Assembly: GCF_001636615.1 (NCBI RefSeq)
Contig: NZ_LGEK01000014.1
Coordinates: 1-64,000, forward strand
DNA: 64,000 nucleotides
Reading direction: 5' to 3'
From: Mucilaginibacter sp. L294
GTDB taxonomy: Bacteria > Bacteroidota > Bacteroidia > Sphingobacteriales > Sphingobacteriaceae
This document shows, piece by piece, positions 52,649-61,489 of the stretch. The notes below the pieces were generated by a model, which searched no databases, was not told where the DNA came from, and was given only the letters and a program-made list of their open reading frames with translations. The position numbers and the translations under genes are program-made. Numbering within the stretch: position 1 is the first letter of the stretch; every line of letters begins with the position of its first letter.

Positions 52649-55600
52649 ATGAAAACAGGCGGAACGGAAAGCAGCGAACAATTTTTATCGGGTGGCGGGG
52701 AAATGGGTAAGCTGATCCGGTCGATGGACTGGTCGAAAACGGCACTTGGCCCTGTGGAAAGCTGGCCGCAAAGCCTGCGCACCTCGGTGAGCCTTTGTTT
52801 ATCATCGACTTTCCCGATCCTCATCGCCTGGGGGCCGGAAACGATCCAGATCTATAACGACAGCTACCGGCCGATCTGCGGCGAAATGCACCCCCGGTCG
52901 ATGGGTATGAATTTCCGGGTTTGCTGGGAATCCGCCCTGGAAGTGGTAGGTGATAAATTCACCCGGGGACAACAGGGCGAAGGTACCTATATCACCGACC
53001 AGCGTATGTTCCTGGAACGTTATGGTTACCTCGAAGAAGCCTGGATGACCTTTTCTTTCGCCCCCATCCGTGACGAATCGGGCGGTGTAGGCGGTATTTT
53101 TCACCCGATCACGGAGACGACCGAAAAAATGCTGGCTGGCCGGCGCACCCAAGTATTAAAGGACCTTGGTGCGGTGATCAGTAAAGCCAAATCGGTTACG
53201 GAAATAGCAGACTTTACCAATGCACAATACGAAAGTTACCAGTTAGACGTGCCTTTCATGTTGTTTTATGAATTGGCGGGTGCGGAAGCTAAGCTGGTCA
53301 GTTCCGCAGGAACTGTTAACGCTGCTGCTTTAGCGCCGCCGCTTATCAGCCTTGCTGAAAGTCAATGGCCCCTTCGGCAGGTAATCGATTCGGGTGAATT
53401 GCTAAAGGTGGAAGATCTGCAGGAATTTTTTGGTGAGTTCAGCAGCGGACCTTATGAGATCGCGCCGCATACGGCCATGATCCTGCCCGTAAGAATTTCT
53501 GGACAAGCAGAGCTGTTTGGCTTTATCATCGCCGGGGTCAGCGCCTGCAGGGCCTTGGACCAAAATTATTTAAACTTTTATGACCAGCTGGCTGGCACCT
53601 ACAATACAGCGATCTCTAATGTCTATGCTTATGAGCAGGAACAGAAACGCGCGGAAGCGCTGGCGGAGATCGACCGCTCCAAAACGGCATTTTTCAGCAA
53701 TGTGAGCCACGAGTTCCGTACGCCACTGACTTTAATGTTAGGCCCTCTGGAAGACCTGTTGCAGCAACAGGGGCTGGATGAACATAACAAGGCACAGGTC
53801 GGGGCTACGCACCGCAATGCGATGCGCCTGCTCAAGCTGGTCAATAACCTGCTGGACTATAGCCGCGTGGAAGCCGGAAGGGTACACGCGGCTTATCAAA
53901 AGCTTGACCTGGCCGAACTGACAACCGACTTAGCCAGCAGCTTCCGTTCGATCATTGAAAAGGCAGGCATGGAACTGCTGGTCGATTGCGCATCGCTCTC
54001 CGCTTCCTTTTATGCCGACCGGCAGATGTGGGAAAAGATCGTCTTGAATTTATTATCCAATGCTTTTAAATATACACTGGCAGGGCGTATTTCGGTCAGT
54101 CTGGTACAGGAAGGTAATTCCGCCATACTGCGCGTAACGGATACCGGCGTAGGCATCCCGGAAAAAGAACTGCCGCATATGTTCGAGCGATTTCACCGGG
54201 TGGAAAATTCAGCCGGCCGTACGCATGAGGGTACGGGTATAGGGCTTTCCCTCGTGAACGAACTGGTACAATTGCACGGCGGGGAGATCAGCGTTCAAAG
54301 CATAGAGGGTAGCGGCAGTACTTTTACCGTAATCATCCCCGCCGGAAAAGGGCATTTACCGATGAACCAGGTGATGGAAAGTACCCGTGGAACAGATTTC
54401 TCGGCCGTAACCGCGCCTTTTATACGCGAAGCATACAGCCTCCTGCAGGACGAGGCGGCTAACGAATCGGACGAAGTAACACGTACGGCCAGCGATGTGG
54501 TGGGTAGCCAGGACAATACGGTGAACAAAGAAACCCTTATCCTGGTGGTGGATGATAACGCCGATATGCGGGCCTACCTGAAAAGGTTGCTGGAACCTTA
54601 TTTTACGGTGGGGGCGGCCGCGAACGGCGCCGATGCCCTCGAACAGATCAAAATCGCGCTTCCCTCCTTAATATTAAGTGATGTGATGATGCCGGTGATG
54701 GATGGAAAAACACTTTTGCAAAACATTCGGGGTAATGATGATACCTATCGCCTGCCGGTGATCTTTTTATCGGCGCGGGCGGGTGAAGAAGCCCGGATCG
54801 ACGGGCTGGAGGCCGGCGCTGACGACTACCTGGTGAAACCGTTCTCTGCAGCGGAACTGCTGACCAAAGTGCGCGCGCAGATCAATATCAGCAAAGCACG
54901 CGGACACGCGGAAGAACAGCTAAGGGGTTTACTGACCGAAGCGCCGGTGGCCATGGCCATTTACCGCGGGCCGAACCATATCATCGAACTGGCCAACCAG
55001 CGCATGCTGGTATACTGGGGCCGTACCAGGGAGGTAACCGTTAAGCGCCCGCTTTTTGAGGCCATCCCGGAACTGGACGATCAGGGCTTCCGGCAAATTA
55101 TGGACCAGGTTTACCAGACCGGTGAGCGTTTTGTTTCGGTGGAAACGCCGGTACTGCTGCACCGTTTTGGAAATGAGGAGCTGGCCTATGTGAACCTGAC
55201 CATCGAAGCTTTGAAAGATGAGCATAAAAACATCAACGGGATGATCGCCGTGGCCGCGGATGTCACCGTGCAGGTAAATGCCCGTTTGGACCTGGAACGG
55301 ATGAGCGATACGCTTCGCCTGGCGATGGACTCGACCGGTATGGGTATTTACCGGATCATTCTGGCGTCGGACCTGCTCGAAGTATCACCACGGGCGCGGG
55401 TTATCCATGCCATCCCGCCTGATGAAGTGTTGTCCTATGAAAATACATTAGCGGTGGTGGTACCCGAACACCGGGAACGGTTTAGGCGGGCGATCGCCAA
55501 AGCCGTAGAAACCAAGGGTAGTTTCAGTGAGGATTACCAGATCCAGCCTTTTGACGGCAGCAAACGCAGGTGGCTGAATTCCACCGGTAAAGTAGAACTG

Positions 55601-56350
55601 GACGGAAAAGGCGATGTGGTCTCAGTTGTCGGAACAATCTTCGATATTACGGAAAGCAAGGAAGATGAGCTGCGTAAAAATGACTTTATCGGCATGGTCA
55701 GCCACGAGTTAAAAACCCCACTGACTTCCTTAAGCGGCTTTTCCCAGCTCGGCATGATGAATGCCCGGAAGAACGCTGACGAATACACGGGCAATTTGTT
55801 CGAAAAAGTTTATAGCCAGGTCCGTAAAATGAACGCGCTTATTAACGGTTTCCTGAACGTTTCCCGGCTGGATTCGGGCAAGATCCATTTACATAACACC
55901 ACCTTCAATATGGATGAACTGATCCGGGAGGTCGTGGCTGAAACCGGCCTGACGGCGGGACAGCAAAGTTTTGAGGTGAATGGCAATGCAGGAGCGGTGA
56001 CCGCAGATCGGGATAAGATCGAGACAGTGCTGACCAACCTGCTGAGCAACGCGGTCAAATATGCCAAAGATAAACCAGTGACGGTGACCTGTACGGCTGG
56101 TGAAGGCGAGATAACGATCAGTGTAATGGATGAGGGCTTGGGGATCAAAACCGACGACCTGGGTCATTTATTTGAACGTTATTACCGGGTGGAAAATGAC
56201 CTGACGCAACATATTTCGGGTTTTGGGATCGGCCTTTACCTGAGTTCAGAGATCGTTAAGCGCCATGGCGGTCGGATCTGGGCGGAAAGTAAATTGGGAA
56301 AAGGTTCGGTGTTCAATTTCACACTGCCTTTAGTTCAGGCCGAACTGTAA
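52649..56350 (+). CDS. hybrid sensor histidine kinase with two kinase modules
   Basis: The 1,233-residue protein has these domains in order. A PAS-like sensor (about 15-150) and a GAF-like domain (170-325) come first, then HisKA (H-box FFSNVSHEFRTPLTLML, His near 353) and HATPase (about 455-570, MFERFHRVENSAGRTHEGTG). A receiver follows (about 628-750, LILSDVMMPVMDG, Asp near 677), then two PAS domains (about 755-1000). A second HisKA (FIGMVSHELKTPLTSLSGFS, His near 1018) and a second HATPase (ISGFGIGLYLSSEIVKRHGG) end it. No membrane helix is seen, so it senses a cytoplasmic or soluble signal. Two complete transmitters in one chain is uncommon. No output DNA-binding domain is present, so a separate regulator must receive the phosphate. 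Confidence 0.92.
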   Translation: MKTGGTESSEQFLSGGGEMGKLIRSMDWSKTALGPVESWPQSLRTSVSLCLSSTFPILIAWGPETIQIYNDSYRPICGEMHPRSMGMNFRVCWESALEVVGDKFTRGQQGEGTYITDQRMFLERYGYLEEAWMTFSFAPIRDESGGVGGIFHPITETTEKMLAGRRTQVLKDLGAVISKAKSVTEIADFTNAQYESYQLDVPFMLFYELAGAEAKLVSSAGTVNAAALAPPLISLAESQWPLRQVIDSGELLKVEDLQEFFGEFSSGPYEIAPHTAMILPVRISGQAELFGFIIAGVSACRALDQNYLNFYDQLAGTYNTAISNVYAYEQEQKRAEALAEIDRSKTAFFSNVSHEFRTPLTLMLGPLEDLLQQQGLDEHNKAQVGATHRNAMRLLKLVNNLLDYSRVEAGRVHAAYQKLDLAELTTDLASSFRSIIEKAGMELLVDCASLSASFYADRQMWEKIVLNLLSNAFKYTLAGRISVSLVQEGNSAILRVTDTGVGIPEKELPHMFERFHRVENSAGRTHEGTGIGLSLVNELVQLHGGEISVQSIEGSGSTFTVIIPAGKGHLPMNQVMESTRGTDFSAVTAPFIREAYSLLQDEAANESDEVTRTASDVVGSQDNTVNKETLILVVDDNADMRAYLKRLLEPYFTVGAAANGADALEQIKIALPSLILSDVMMPVMDGKTLLQNIRGNDDTYRLPVIFLSARAGEEARIDGLEAGADDYLVKPFSAAELLTKVRAQINISKARGHAEEQLRGLLTEAPVAMAIYRGPNHIIELANQRMLVYWGRTREVTVKRPLFEAIPELDDQGFRQIMDQVYQTGERFVSVETPVLLHRFGNEELAYVNLTIEALKDEHKNINGMIAVAADVTVQVNARLDLERMSDTLRLAMDSTGMGIYRIILASDLLEVSPRARVIHAIPPDEVLSYENTLAVVVPEHRERFRRAIAKAVETKGSFSEDYQIQPFDGSKRRWLNSTGKVELDGKGDVVSVVGTIFDITESKEDELRKNDFIGMVSHELKTPLTSLSGFSQLGMMNARKNADEYTGNLFEKVYSQVRKMNALINGFLNVSRLDSGKIHLHNTTFNMDELIREVVAETGLTAGQQSFEVNGNAGAVTADRDKIETVLTNLLSNAVKYAKDKPVTVTCTAGEGEITISVMDEGLGIKTDDLGHLFERYYRVENDLTQHISGFGIGLYLSSEIVKRHGGRIWAESKLGKGSVFNFTLPLVQAEL

Positions 56351-56434
56351 AATTTTACTTTTTGATCAGATCAATAATATCGACCGGTTTTTGGAGAAAT
56401 ATTAACAAGACAAAAGAATCAAACGCTGTTTATC

Positions 56435-58735
56435 TTAATTAATATTTCGGTTGGTCAGGGTTTCTTCAGACGGAAATTGTTTTTGCCACATCCTGTAATA
56501 CTGCCCACAGGCTTTCATCAATTCGTGGTGGGTGCCCTCTTCCATCAGCTTGCCGGTTTGCAGTACCATGATTTTATCGGCATTCATAACGGTGCTTAAG
56601 CGGTGTGCGATGATGATGATCGTTTTTTGCTTTTCGCGCAGCAGGTTTACCGCGTTTTGTACATGTGATTCAGATTCCGAATCAAGTGACGATGTCGCTT
56701 CATCCAATATCAGGATCTCCGGGCTACGGTAAAGCGCCCGGGCAATTGCGAGCCGCTGCCGCTGCCCGCCGGACAAGTTTGTACCATTCTCACCCAAAAA
56801 TGTATTAAACCCATTTGGCAGGCGCTCAATAAAATCGGTGATCTCCAGGTCCGCACAGATCCTGACCACGCGTTTCATATCAGGTTCCAGATCACCAATA
56901 GCAATATTTTCCGTTACATTGCCGGCAAACAAGTGTACGTCCTGTGGCACTACGCTCACGATCCGTCGTAAACTTTCGTTGGTGATATACTTAATATCAT
57001 AGTCTCCAATGAATACCGAGCCCGACTGCAGCTCATAAATATTCTGCATGAGGGAAAGCAGCGTGGTTTTACCCGACCCACTTTCGCCGACAATGGCTGT
57101 GATTTTTCCTTTTGAGATCTGAAGATCAAGCCCTTCAAATACATTATTCCGGCTGCCATAACGAAAGTGAACATTTTTGAATTTAATATCCCCCACCATG
57201 TCCGGTGTCAGTTCGGCACGGTTCTCCACTGGCTCCTGCTCCATGTCCATGATCTCGAACAACCTGTCGGCAGCGATACGCGCGTCCTGCAACGTTTTGT
57301 TCATGCCGATCAGGCTGGCTACAGGTCCCATAAAATAACCGATGATCGAATAAAATGAAAGCAATTCCCCCGGCGTAATGATCTTATCCAGCACAAATGC
57401 CGAACCGGACCATAACAGTATGACGGTAAAAGTAGTCGACGTAAAACTGCTGAGATTACCTACCCATAAAGAGTTGGTTGCCGAGCGGAATACCGTTTTT
57501 AACATGTTAATAAAACGGGTCTCGGTTTTAAAGTTGGCAAATTCTTCTAGTCCAAAACGCTTAATGGTCGAGATCGCGTTCACCGATTCTACCAGTTGCG
57601 TTTGCAGGTCGGCAGCGTTCTCCATCAGTTTACGCTGGGTGCTCCTGTTCAACCTGTCGGATAATTTATAAATGAACGCAAAGATCGGGACGATCACCAG
57701 CATAATCAGCGCCAGTTTCCAGTAATAGGTGAACATCAGGGCAAATGAAAAGATAAGAATGAAAATATTCACCGCGAACATGACCAGCACCTCGTTGATA
57801 AATGAACGGATCTTGACCGCATCGTTTATCCGCGAGATGATTTCGCCCACGCGCATGCTGTCGAAGAATTGCTGGGGCAATCTCAACAGGTGTTTGTAAT
57901 AACCCAATATCAAACGCGCATCGATTTGCTGGCCCGTTTTAAGCGTAATAAGCGTTCGCGCATGATTAATAAATACCTGTAGAAAAATGATCACCACCAT
58001 AACCACGCCCATTAAATTGAGCAGGTTCCGGTTATCTTCGGGCAGTACATTATCCACGATCTTCTGCAGGAATATCGCCGTAGAGAGGCCCAAAATGGTA
58101 TATACGACAGCGCCCAGCAGCACCTGCAGGAGCATCCCTTTATGGGGTTTCAGCAATTGCCAGAAACGTTTTTCGACAGATACCTTTTGGTCACCAGTTA
58201 TAAAGCCCTCGTTTGGGGCAAGCAGTACTAAAACGCCGGTCCAGATCTCTTTAAATGCATCATGCGGAATCTCGTGCAACAGACCGTCGCCGGGGTCCAT
58301 CACCTCTACAAACGTATCAGTTATTTTATAGATGACCAGGTAATGCTGCAAATGGTTTGGAAGCAATACGTGCGCGATGGTAGGTACAGGGATCTCGAAC
58401 AAGTTACCAAAATCACCTTTTACGCCTTTGGCGGAAAAACCTAACTGCGTAGAGGCCTCGATCAGCCCGAGCAGGTTGGTTCCTTTTTTATCGGTAGAGG
58501 CCATTTGCCGGATACGGGCAATAGGCATTTTTAAATTGTAGTAAGCAGCTATGGAGGCAAGACAGGCGGCACCACAATCCATGATATCGTGTTGCTGAAT
58601 TTGGATCCTCCTCCTAATACGCTTGTCCGCCGTAGCAGCTTCCCACTTTTTGTAAAGGGAAGATCTTTCGACGCGCCGAGCTAAAGAGTTGTACCAGGCT
58701 TCGATACTTTCTACAAATCGGTCGAATTTTGCCAT
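56435..58735 (-). CDS. peptidase-containing (C39) ABC exporter for double-glycine peptides
   Basis: The 766-residue protein has an N-terminal C39 protease domain (about 45-175) with Gln48 (oxyanion), catalytic Cys54 in HDIMDCGAACLAS, His131 in HLQHYLVIYK and Asp147 in VEVMDPGDG. Six membrane helices (about 205-480) and an ATPase follow: Walker A GESGSGKTTLLS, signature LSGGQRQRLAIARA, Walker B ILILDEATSSLDS. Such proteins cut leader peptides after GG and export the core. Three GG-leader peptides lie upstream on the same strand, with the HlyD gene 3 bases before it. All catalytic residues are intact. Confidence 0.95.
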   Translation of the reverse strand: MAKFDRFVESIEAWYNSLARRVERSSLYKKWEAATADKRIRRRIQIQQHDIMDCGAACLASIAAYYNLKMPIARIRQMASTDKKGTNLLGLIEASTQLGFSAKGVKGDFGNLFEIPVPTIAHVLLPNHLQHYLVIYKITDTFVEVMDPGDGLLHEIPHDAFKEIWTGVLVLLAPNEGFITGDQKVSVEKRFWQLLKPHKGMLLQVLLGAVVYTILGLSTAIFLQKIVDNVLPEDNRNLLNLMGVVMVVIIFLQVFINHARTLITLKTGQQIDARLILGYYKHLLRLPQQFFDSMRVGEIISRINDAVKIRSFINEVLVMFAVNIFILIFSFALMFTYYWKLALIMLVIVPIFAFIYKLSDRLNRSTQRKLMENAADLQTQLVESVNAISTIKRFGLEEFANFKTETRFINMLKTVFRSATNSLWVGNLSSFTSTTFTVILLWSGSAFVLDKIITPGELLSFYSIIGYFMGPVASLIGMNKTLQDARIAADRLFEIMDMEQEPVENRAELTPDMVGDIKFKNVHFRYGSRNNVFEGLDLQISKGKITAIVGESGSGKTTLLSLMQNIYELQSGSVFIGDYDIKYITNESLRRIVSVVPQDVHLFAGNVTENIAIGDLEPDMKRVVRICADLEITDFIERLPNGFNTFLGENGTNLSGGQRQRLAIARALYRSPEILILDEATSSLDSESESHVQNAVNLLREKQKTIIIIAHRLSTVMNADKIMVLQTGKLMEEGTHHELMKACGQYYRMWQKQFPSEETLTNRNIN

Positions 58736-58738
58736 GGC

Positions 58739-59935
58739 CTATAATTGTGCGGTTGTTTTTGGTGAAAGACGTCCGGGACTTAACCAGTCGCTGGTTTTAT
58801 CGTACAGTAATTGAAACAAGGTTCGTCTGGTGACATAAAAATTGGCCTGCACGGTCATGCCCTTTTTGATGCGGCCGACATAACCATTTTCTAATTTTAA
58901 ATAACTTTGATCGAGCAAGCAGCGCACTTTAAAATAGGGCTGCTGACCGTTATCTGTAAATATATCGTTGCTTACGCTGAGTACCTTGCCGGTAAGCTGT
59001 CCCCACTGATTATAATTAAAGGCGTCAACCTGGAAGTTTACTTTGATATCCGGCCGGATCAAACCAATATCTTTTGGTAAGACATAAACTTCGGCGATCA
59101 TTCCCGTTTCAGGTGAGATCTCCGCAATCACCTCATTCGCGGCGATCACACTACCCGGCTGCACGCCTTTTACATTCTGCACGGTGCCGCTTACCGGCGC
59201 ACGCAGGGTGTAATAATCCTTTTGTTCTTCTATCGATTTCCCTTCGGATTGTAGGCTGCGCATTTGCGCTTTAAGGGTATTTAACTCTGCCTGCCATTTA
59301 CTGCCCTGTCCATCGTAAATCAATTGCAACCCGCTTTGCGCATTCTGATAGATGAGGTGCTGCTCATCATACTCGGCGGCAGAGAGCACATGATTGCGGT
59401 ACAGGTAATTATATCTTTCTTCGTTACGGGTAGCAGCCGCAAGTTTCGCTGAAGCATCACGCGCTTGTTGTTTCAATAATACCCATTGCTGTCCGTACAA
59501 AGCCGATTTTAGCTGCGGGTTCGAATTCCAGTTACGGGTTTTAGCGATATCCGAAAGCACTTGCAGATCGGCCAGCTGCGCATCAAATTCTATCTGCTGG
59601 GTACGGGCGGCCAGATCTTGCTGATTAATGGCCGAAGCAATCAGGGTAACCAATACCTGCCCTTTTTTGACATGCATATTCTCTGTCAGCAACATGGTGT
59701 CTACCCTGCCGGCCACCAGCGCTTTTATTTCGTTGTGTTCGGTGGTTGATTTGATCGTTCCAAGGCTTTTCACGTTGATATTGACCTTAACAAAAAATAT
59801 CGCAACAAGCGCCAGCAACACAAAACCTATGACCATTTTGTAGATGATATTAGTTTGCGGATCGTACTTACGGAAATGGTATTCTGCCGTAAGTGATAGA
59901 AACTCAGCCGGGAAAACTTTATTCTTGTTATCCAT
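58739..59935 (-). CDS. HlyD-family periplasmic adaptor of the peptide exporter
   Basis: The 398-residue membrane-fusion protein has a short cytoplasmic N-terminus and one transmembrane helix (about 33-52, YKMVIGFVLLALVAIFFV). The lipoyl-type half-motif IKALVAGRVDTMLLTENMHV and a long coiled coil (about 120-240) follow. The return half-motif is LRAPVSGTVQNVKGVQPGSV, then a beta barrel (ISPETGMIAEVYVLPKDIGL). It links the inner-membrane C39 transporter to an outer-membrane channel; no TolC gene is in the window. It starts 122 bases after the nearest peptide gene. Confidence 0.93.
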   Translation of the reverse strand: MDNKNKVFPAEFLSLTAEYHFRKYDPQTNIIYKMVIGFVLLALVAIFFVKVNINVKSLGTIKSTTEHNEIKALVAGRVDTMLLTENMHVKKGQVLVTLIASAINQQDLAARTQQIEFDAQLADLQVLSDIAKTRNWNSNPQLKSALYGQQWVLLKQQARDASAKLAAATRNEERYNYLYRNHVLSAAEYDEQHLIYQNAQSGLQLIYDGQGSKWQAELNTLKAQMRSLQSEGKSIEEQKDYYTLRAPVSGTVQNVKGVQPGSVIAANEVIAEISPETGMIAEVYVLPKDIGLIRPDIKVNFQVDAFNYNQWGQLTGKVLSVSNDIFTDNGQQPYFKVRCLLDQSYLKLENGYVGRIKKGMTVQANFYVTRRTLFQLLYDKTSDWLSPGRLSPKTTAQL

Positions 59936-60057
59936 CCTATTTTAGGTATTCGGTAAATAGTAAATCAAAAAATCTGCAAAGTGTTTTAAACCGCTCAGAC
60001 TCTTAGCCAAAAAAGGGATCGTACCAGCCATCCCTTTGTATAATAAAGCGATATGGC

Positions 60058-60291
60058 TTAAGCATTTGTGCCATTGCCGTAGGCATTTAAGTTAAAATCG
60101 ATATCGTTCCCGATAGAAAGTTTATAATCACGTGAGCGCCCGCCCTGCCGCCATTTAAACTCGATCGAAAGCAGGGAATCCGTGCCGCTGCTCAGTGTCA
60201 TGCTTGCGCCAATAGCGGTGCCGCCATTTATATCTCTCAGTTCATCTGCGTTTAACACACAAAGTCCTGGGCTTTTTACATCAGTTTTCAT
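60058..60291 (-). CDS. double-glycine leader peptide, type B
   Basis: The 77-residue peptide starts at 60291 (MKTDVK); the frame extends upstream but not sensibly. The leader [17 protein letters not shown] ends in GG at residues 23-24 and has the L..eEL..i.GG pattern cut by C39 peptidases. The 53-residue core ([14 protein letters not shown]..., [17 protein letters not shown], ...NAYGNGTNA) is mixed polar with a basic patch and no Cys. It differs entirely from the two type-A cores, which suggests a two-type peptide system sharing one exporter. It is the peptide gene closest to the exporter genes. Confidence 0.8.
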   Translation of the reverse strand: MKTDVKSPGLCVLNADELRDINGGTAIGASMTLSSGTDSLLSIEFKWRQGGRSRDYKLSIGNDIDFNLNAYGNGTNA

Positions 60292-60364
60292 GTCGTTATT
60301 ATTTTGTTTAAATAATAAAGCGCGGGTAGTATGAGTACCCGCGCCCTGGTGTTTAATTTTTAAA

Positions 60365-60610
60365 TTACGCACTTTGTGATTTTTGGCCGAATAAGCCGCC
60401 AAGGCTTGACGTAATACCATTGCCTAAAGAGAAGGCAGAGGCGTTACTTTCGTCGCCGTCTTGGCTTGCGCTTTGGAACGATAATAAATTACCGATACCT
60501 AAGTTGCCTAATAAACCGCTTTCACTTGATGATGAAGAATCATTACCTCCAAAAATTGATCCGCCGTTTACTTCCAGTAATTCAGCGTTGTTTAATTCTT
60601 GCATTTTCAT
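60365..60610 (-). CDS. double-glycine leader peptide, type A copy 1
   Basis: The 81-residue peptide has a 17-residue leader [17 protein letters not shown] and a 64-residue core. The core begins [20 protein letters not shown], is rich in Gly, Ser, Asn and Leu, and ends [17 protein letters not shown]. It carries no Cys. The leader fits the bacteriocin/microcin GG type. The glycine-rich amphipathic core with [12 protein letters not shown] resembles class II microcin-like pore formers or colonisation factors. It is 76% or more identical to the copy at 60714. Confidence 0.85.
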   Translation of the reverse strand: MKMQELNNAELLEVNGGSIFGGNDSSSSSESGLLGNLGIGNLLSFQSASQDGDESNASAFSLGNGITSSLGGLFGQKSQSA

Positions 60611-60713
60611 GGTTTCCTGTATTTAAAAATGTTTGCCTACTCTATTAAAGGTTTTCAGCGTGCCCTTTTAATTTACAGAACAGCTTACGCCATTCTATCC
60701 TCTTCTGCCCGCC

Positions 60714-60959
60714 TTATGACTGGCTTGATAGCTGATTAAAAATACCACCCAGGCTTGATGTAATACCGTTTCCCAAAGAGAAGGAAGTCGAGTGGCTTTC
60801 GTCACCGTCTTTGCTGGTACTGCTGAACGATAATAAATTACCGATTCCCAGGTTGCCAATTAATCCGCTGTCGCTTGATGAAGAAGAATCATTACCTCCA
60901 AAAATAGACCCGCCGTTCACTTCCTGTAATTCGGCGTTGTTTAATTCTTGCATTTTCAT
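60714..60959 (-). CDS. double-glycine leader peptide, type A copy 2
   Basis: The 81-residue paralogue of the previous gene has leader [17 protein letters not shown] and the same core layout ([20 protein letters not shown] to [17 protein letters not shown]). Changes are mostly conservative in the GG-proximal half and less so in SSTSKDGDESHSTSF. It is the first gene of the peptide-exporter run. Close copies with scattered changes suggest selection for diversified cores. Confidence 0.85.
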   Translation of the reverse strand: MKMQELNNAELQEVNGGSIFGGNDSSSSSDSGLIGNLGIGNLLSFSSTSKDGDESHSTSFSLGNGITSSLGGIFNQLSSQS

Positions 60960-61282
60960 GGTTTCTGTATATTAAATTTTGCTTACTCTGTTAAAGGTTT
61001 TCAGCATTCCCTTGTGCTGAATAGGCTACAGCAACTGTGCCAATGAGATTAATTTATAGTTAATTTCTAACAACTAAAAAGAATATATTACAACTAAACG
61101 TCGCAAACCGTTATCAAATGAATTACGTAGCCAACAACAAAGCAAATCATACATATACCTGGTTTACAGTAAACAAGGGCATTATTGACATTTAAAAAAC
61201 GACCTAAACCTTTTAAAGTCGCACAAAAAAGCTCATAGCTAAAACGAGTGAGTTTTTCATCTGAAGGTACATTTACGTTCTT
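60960..61282. other. intergenic region upstream of the peptide cluster
   Basis: This AT-rich region of about 320 bases holds the copied 5' region of the first peptide gene and presumably the cluster promoter. I see no clear TAnnTTTG element and no coding frame. Confidence 0.5.
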
Positions 61283-61489
61283 TCATTTGGCATTTGGCAA
61301 ATAGTTTTGGTCGATTGAAACTGTATATTGTTCGGAAATAAGGTCCATTGTTGTTGTCATATTGGATGTTTCGGAGATATAATCAGCCATTCGTTTGATC
61401 TTGATCGGATCTTTGTGTAAAATGTAAGATCCGTACCAACCGGTCCACGTACTGTTAAAGTAATCTGCCAGTAAATCGGCGTCATCCTT
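61283..61489 (-). pseudogene. C-terminal relic of an unidentified protein
   Basis: The frame reads KDDADLLADYFNSTWTGWYG, SYILHKDPIKIKRMADYISE, TSNMTTTMDLISEQYTVSID and ends QNYLPNAK at a TGA (61283-61285). It has no start of its own and abuts the SusC relic in a different frame. It has the composition of a real protein end, but I do not recognise the family. It looks like the tail of a gene joined to the SusC gene by a deletion. Confidence 0.55.

Larger units (their letters stand above)
60365..61017 (-). repeat. tandem duplication of peptide gene with its 5' region
   Basis: Units 60365-60668 and 60714-61017 align through the coding part and about 55 bases upstream. The shared leader region reads GAAAACCTTTAANAGAGTA, then GCAAA and ACAGNAAACCATG. 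Because the untranslated region is copied too, each gene may have its own translation signal or promoter. Confidence 0.75.

Noticed and set aside
60292..60420. N-terminal extension of the type-B peptide to position 60420
   Set aside because: The extension overlaps the end of the type-A gene and would bury the GG leader; the ATG at 60291 gives a normal leader length.
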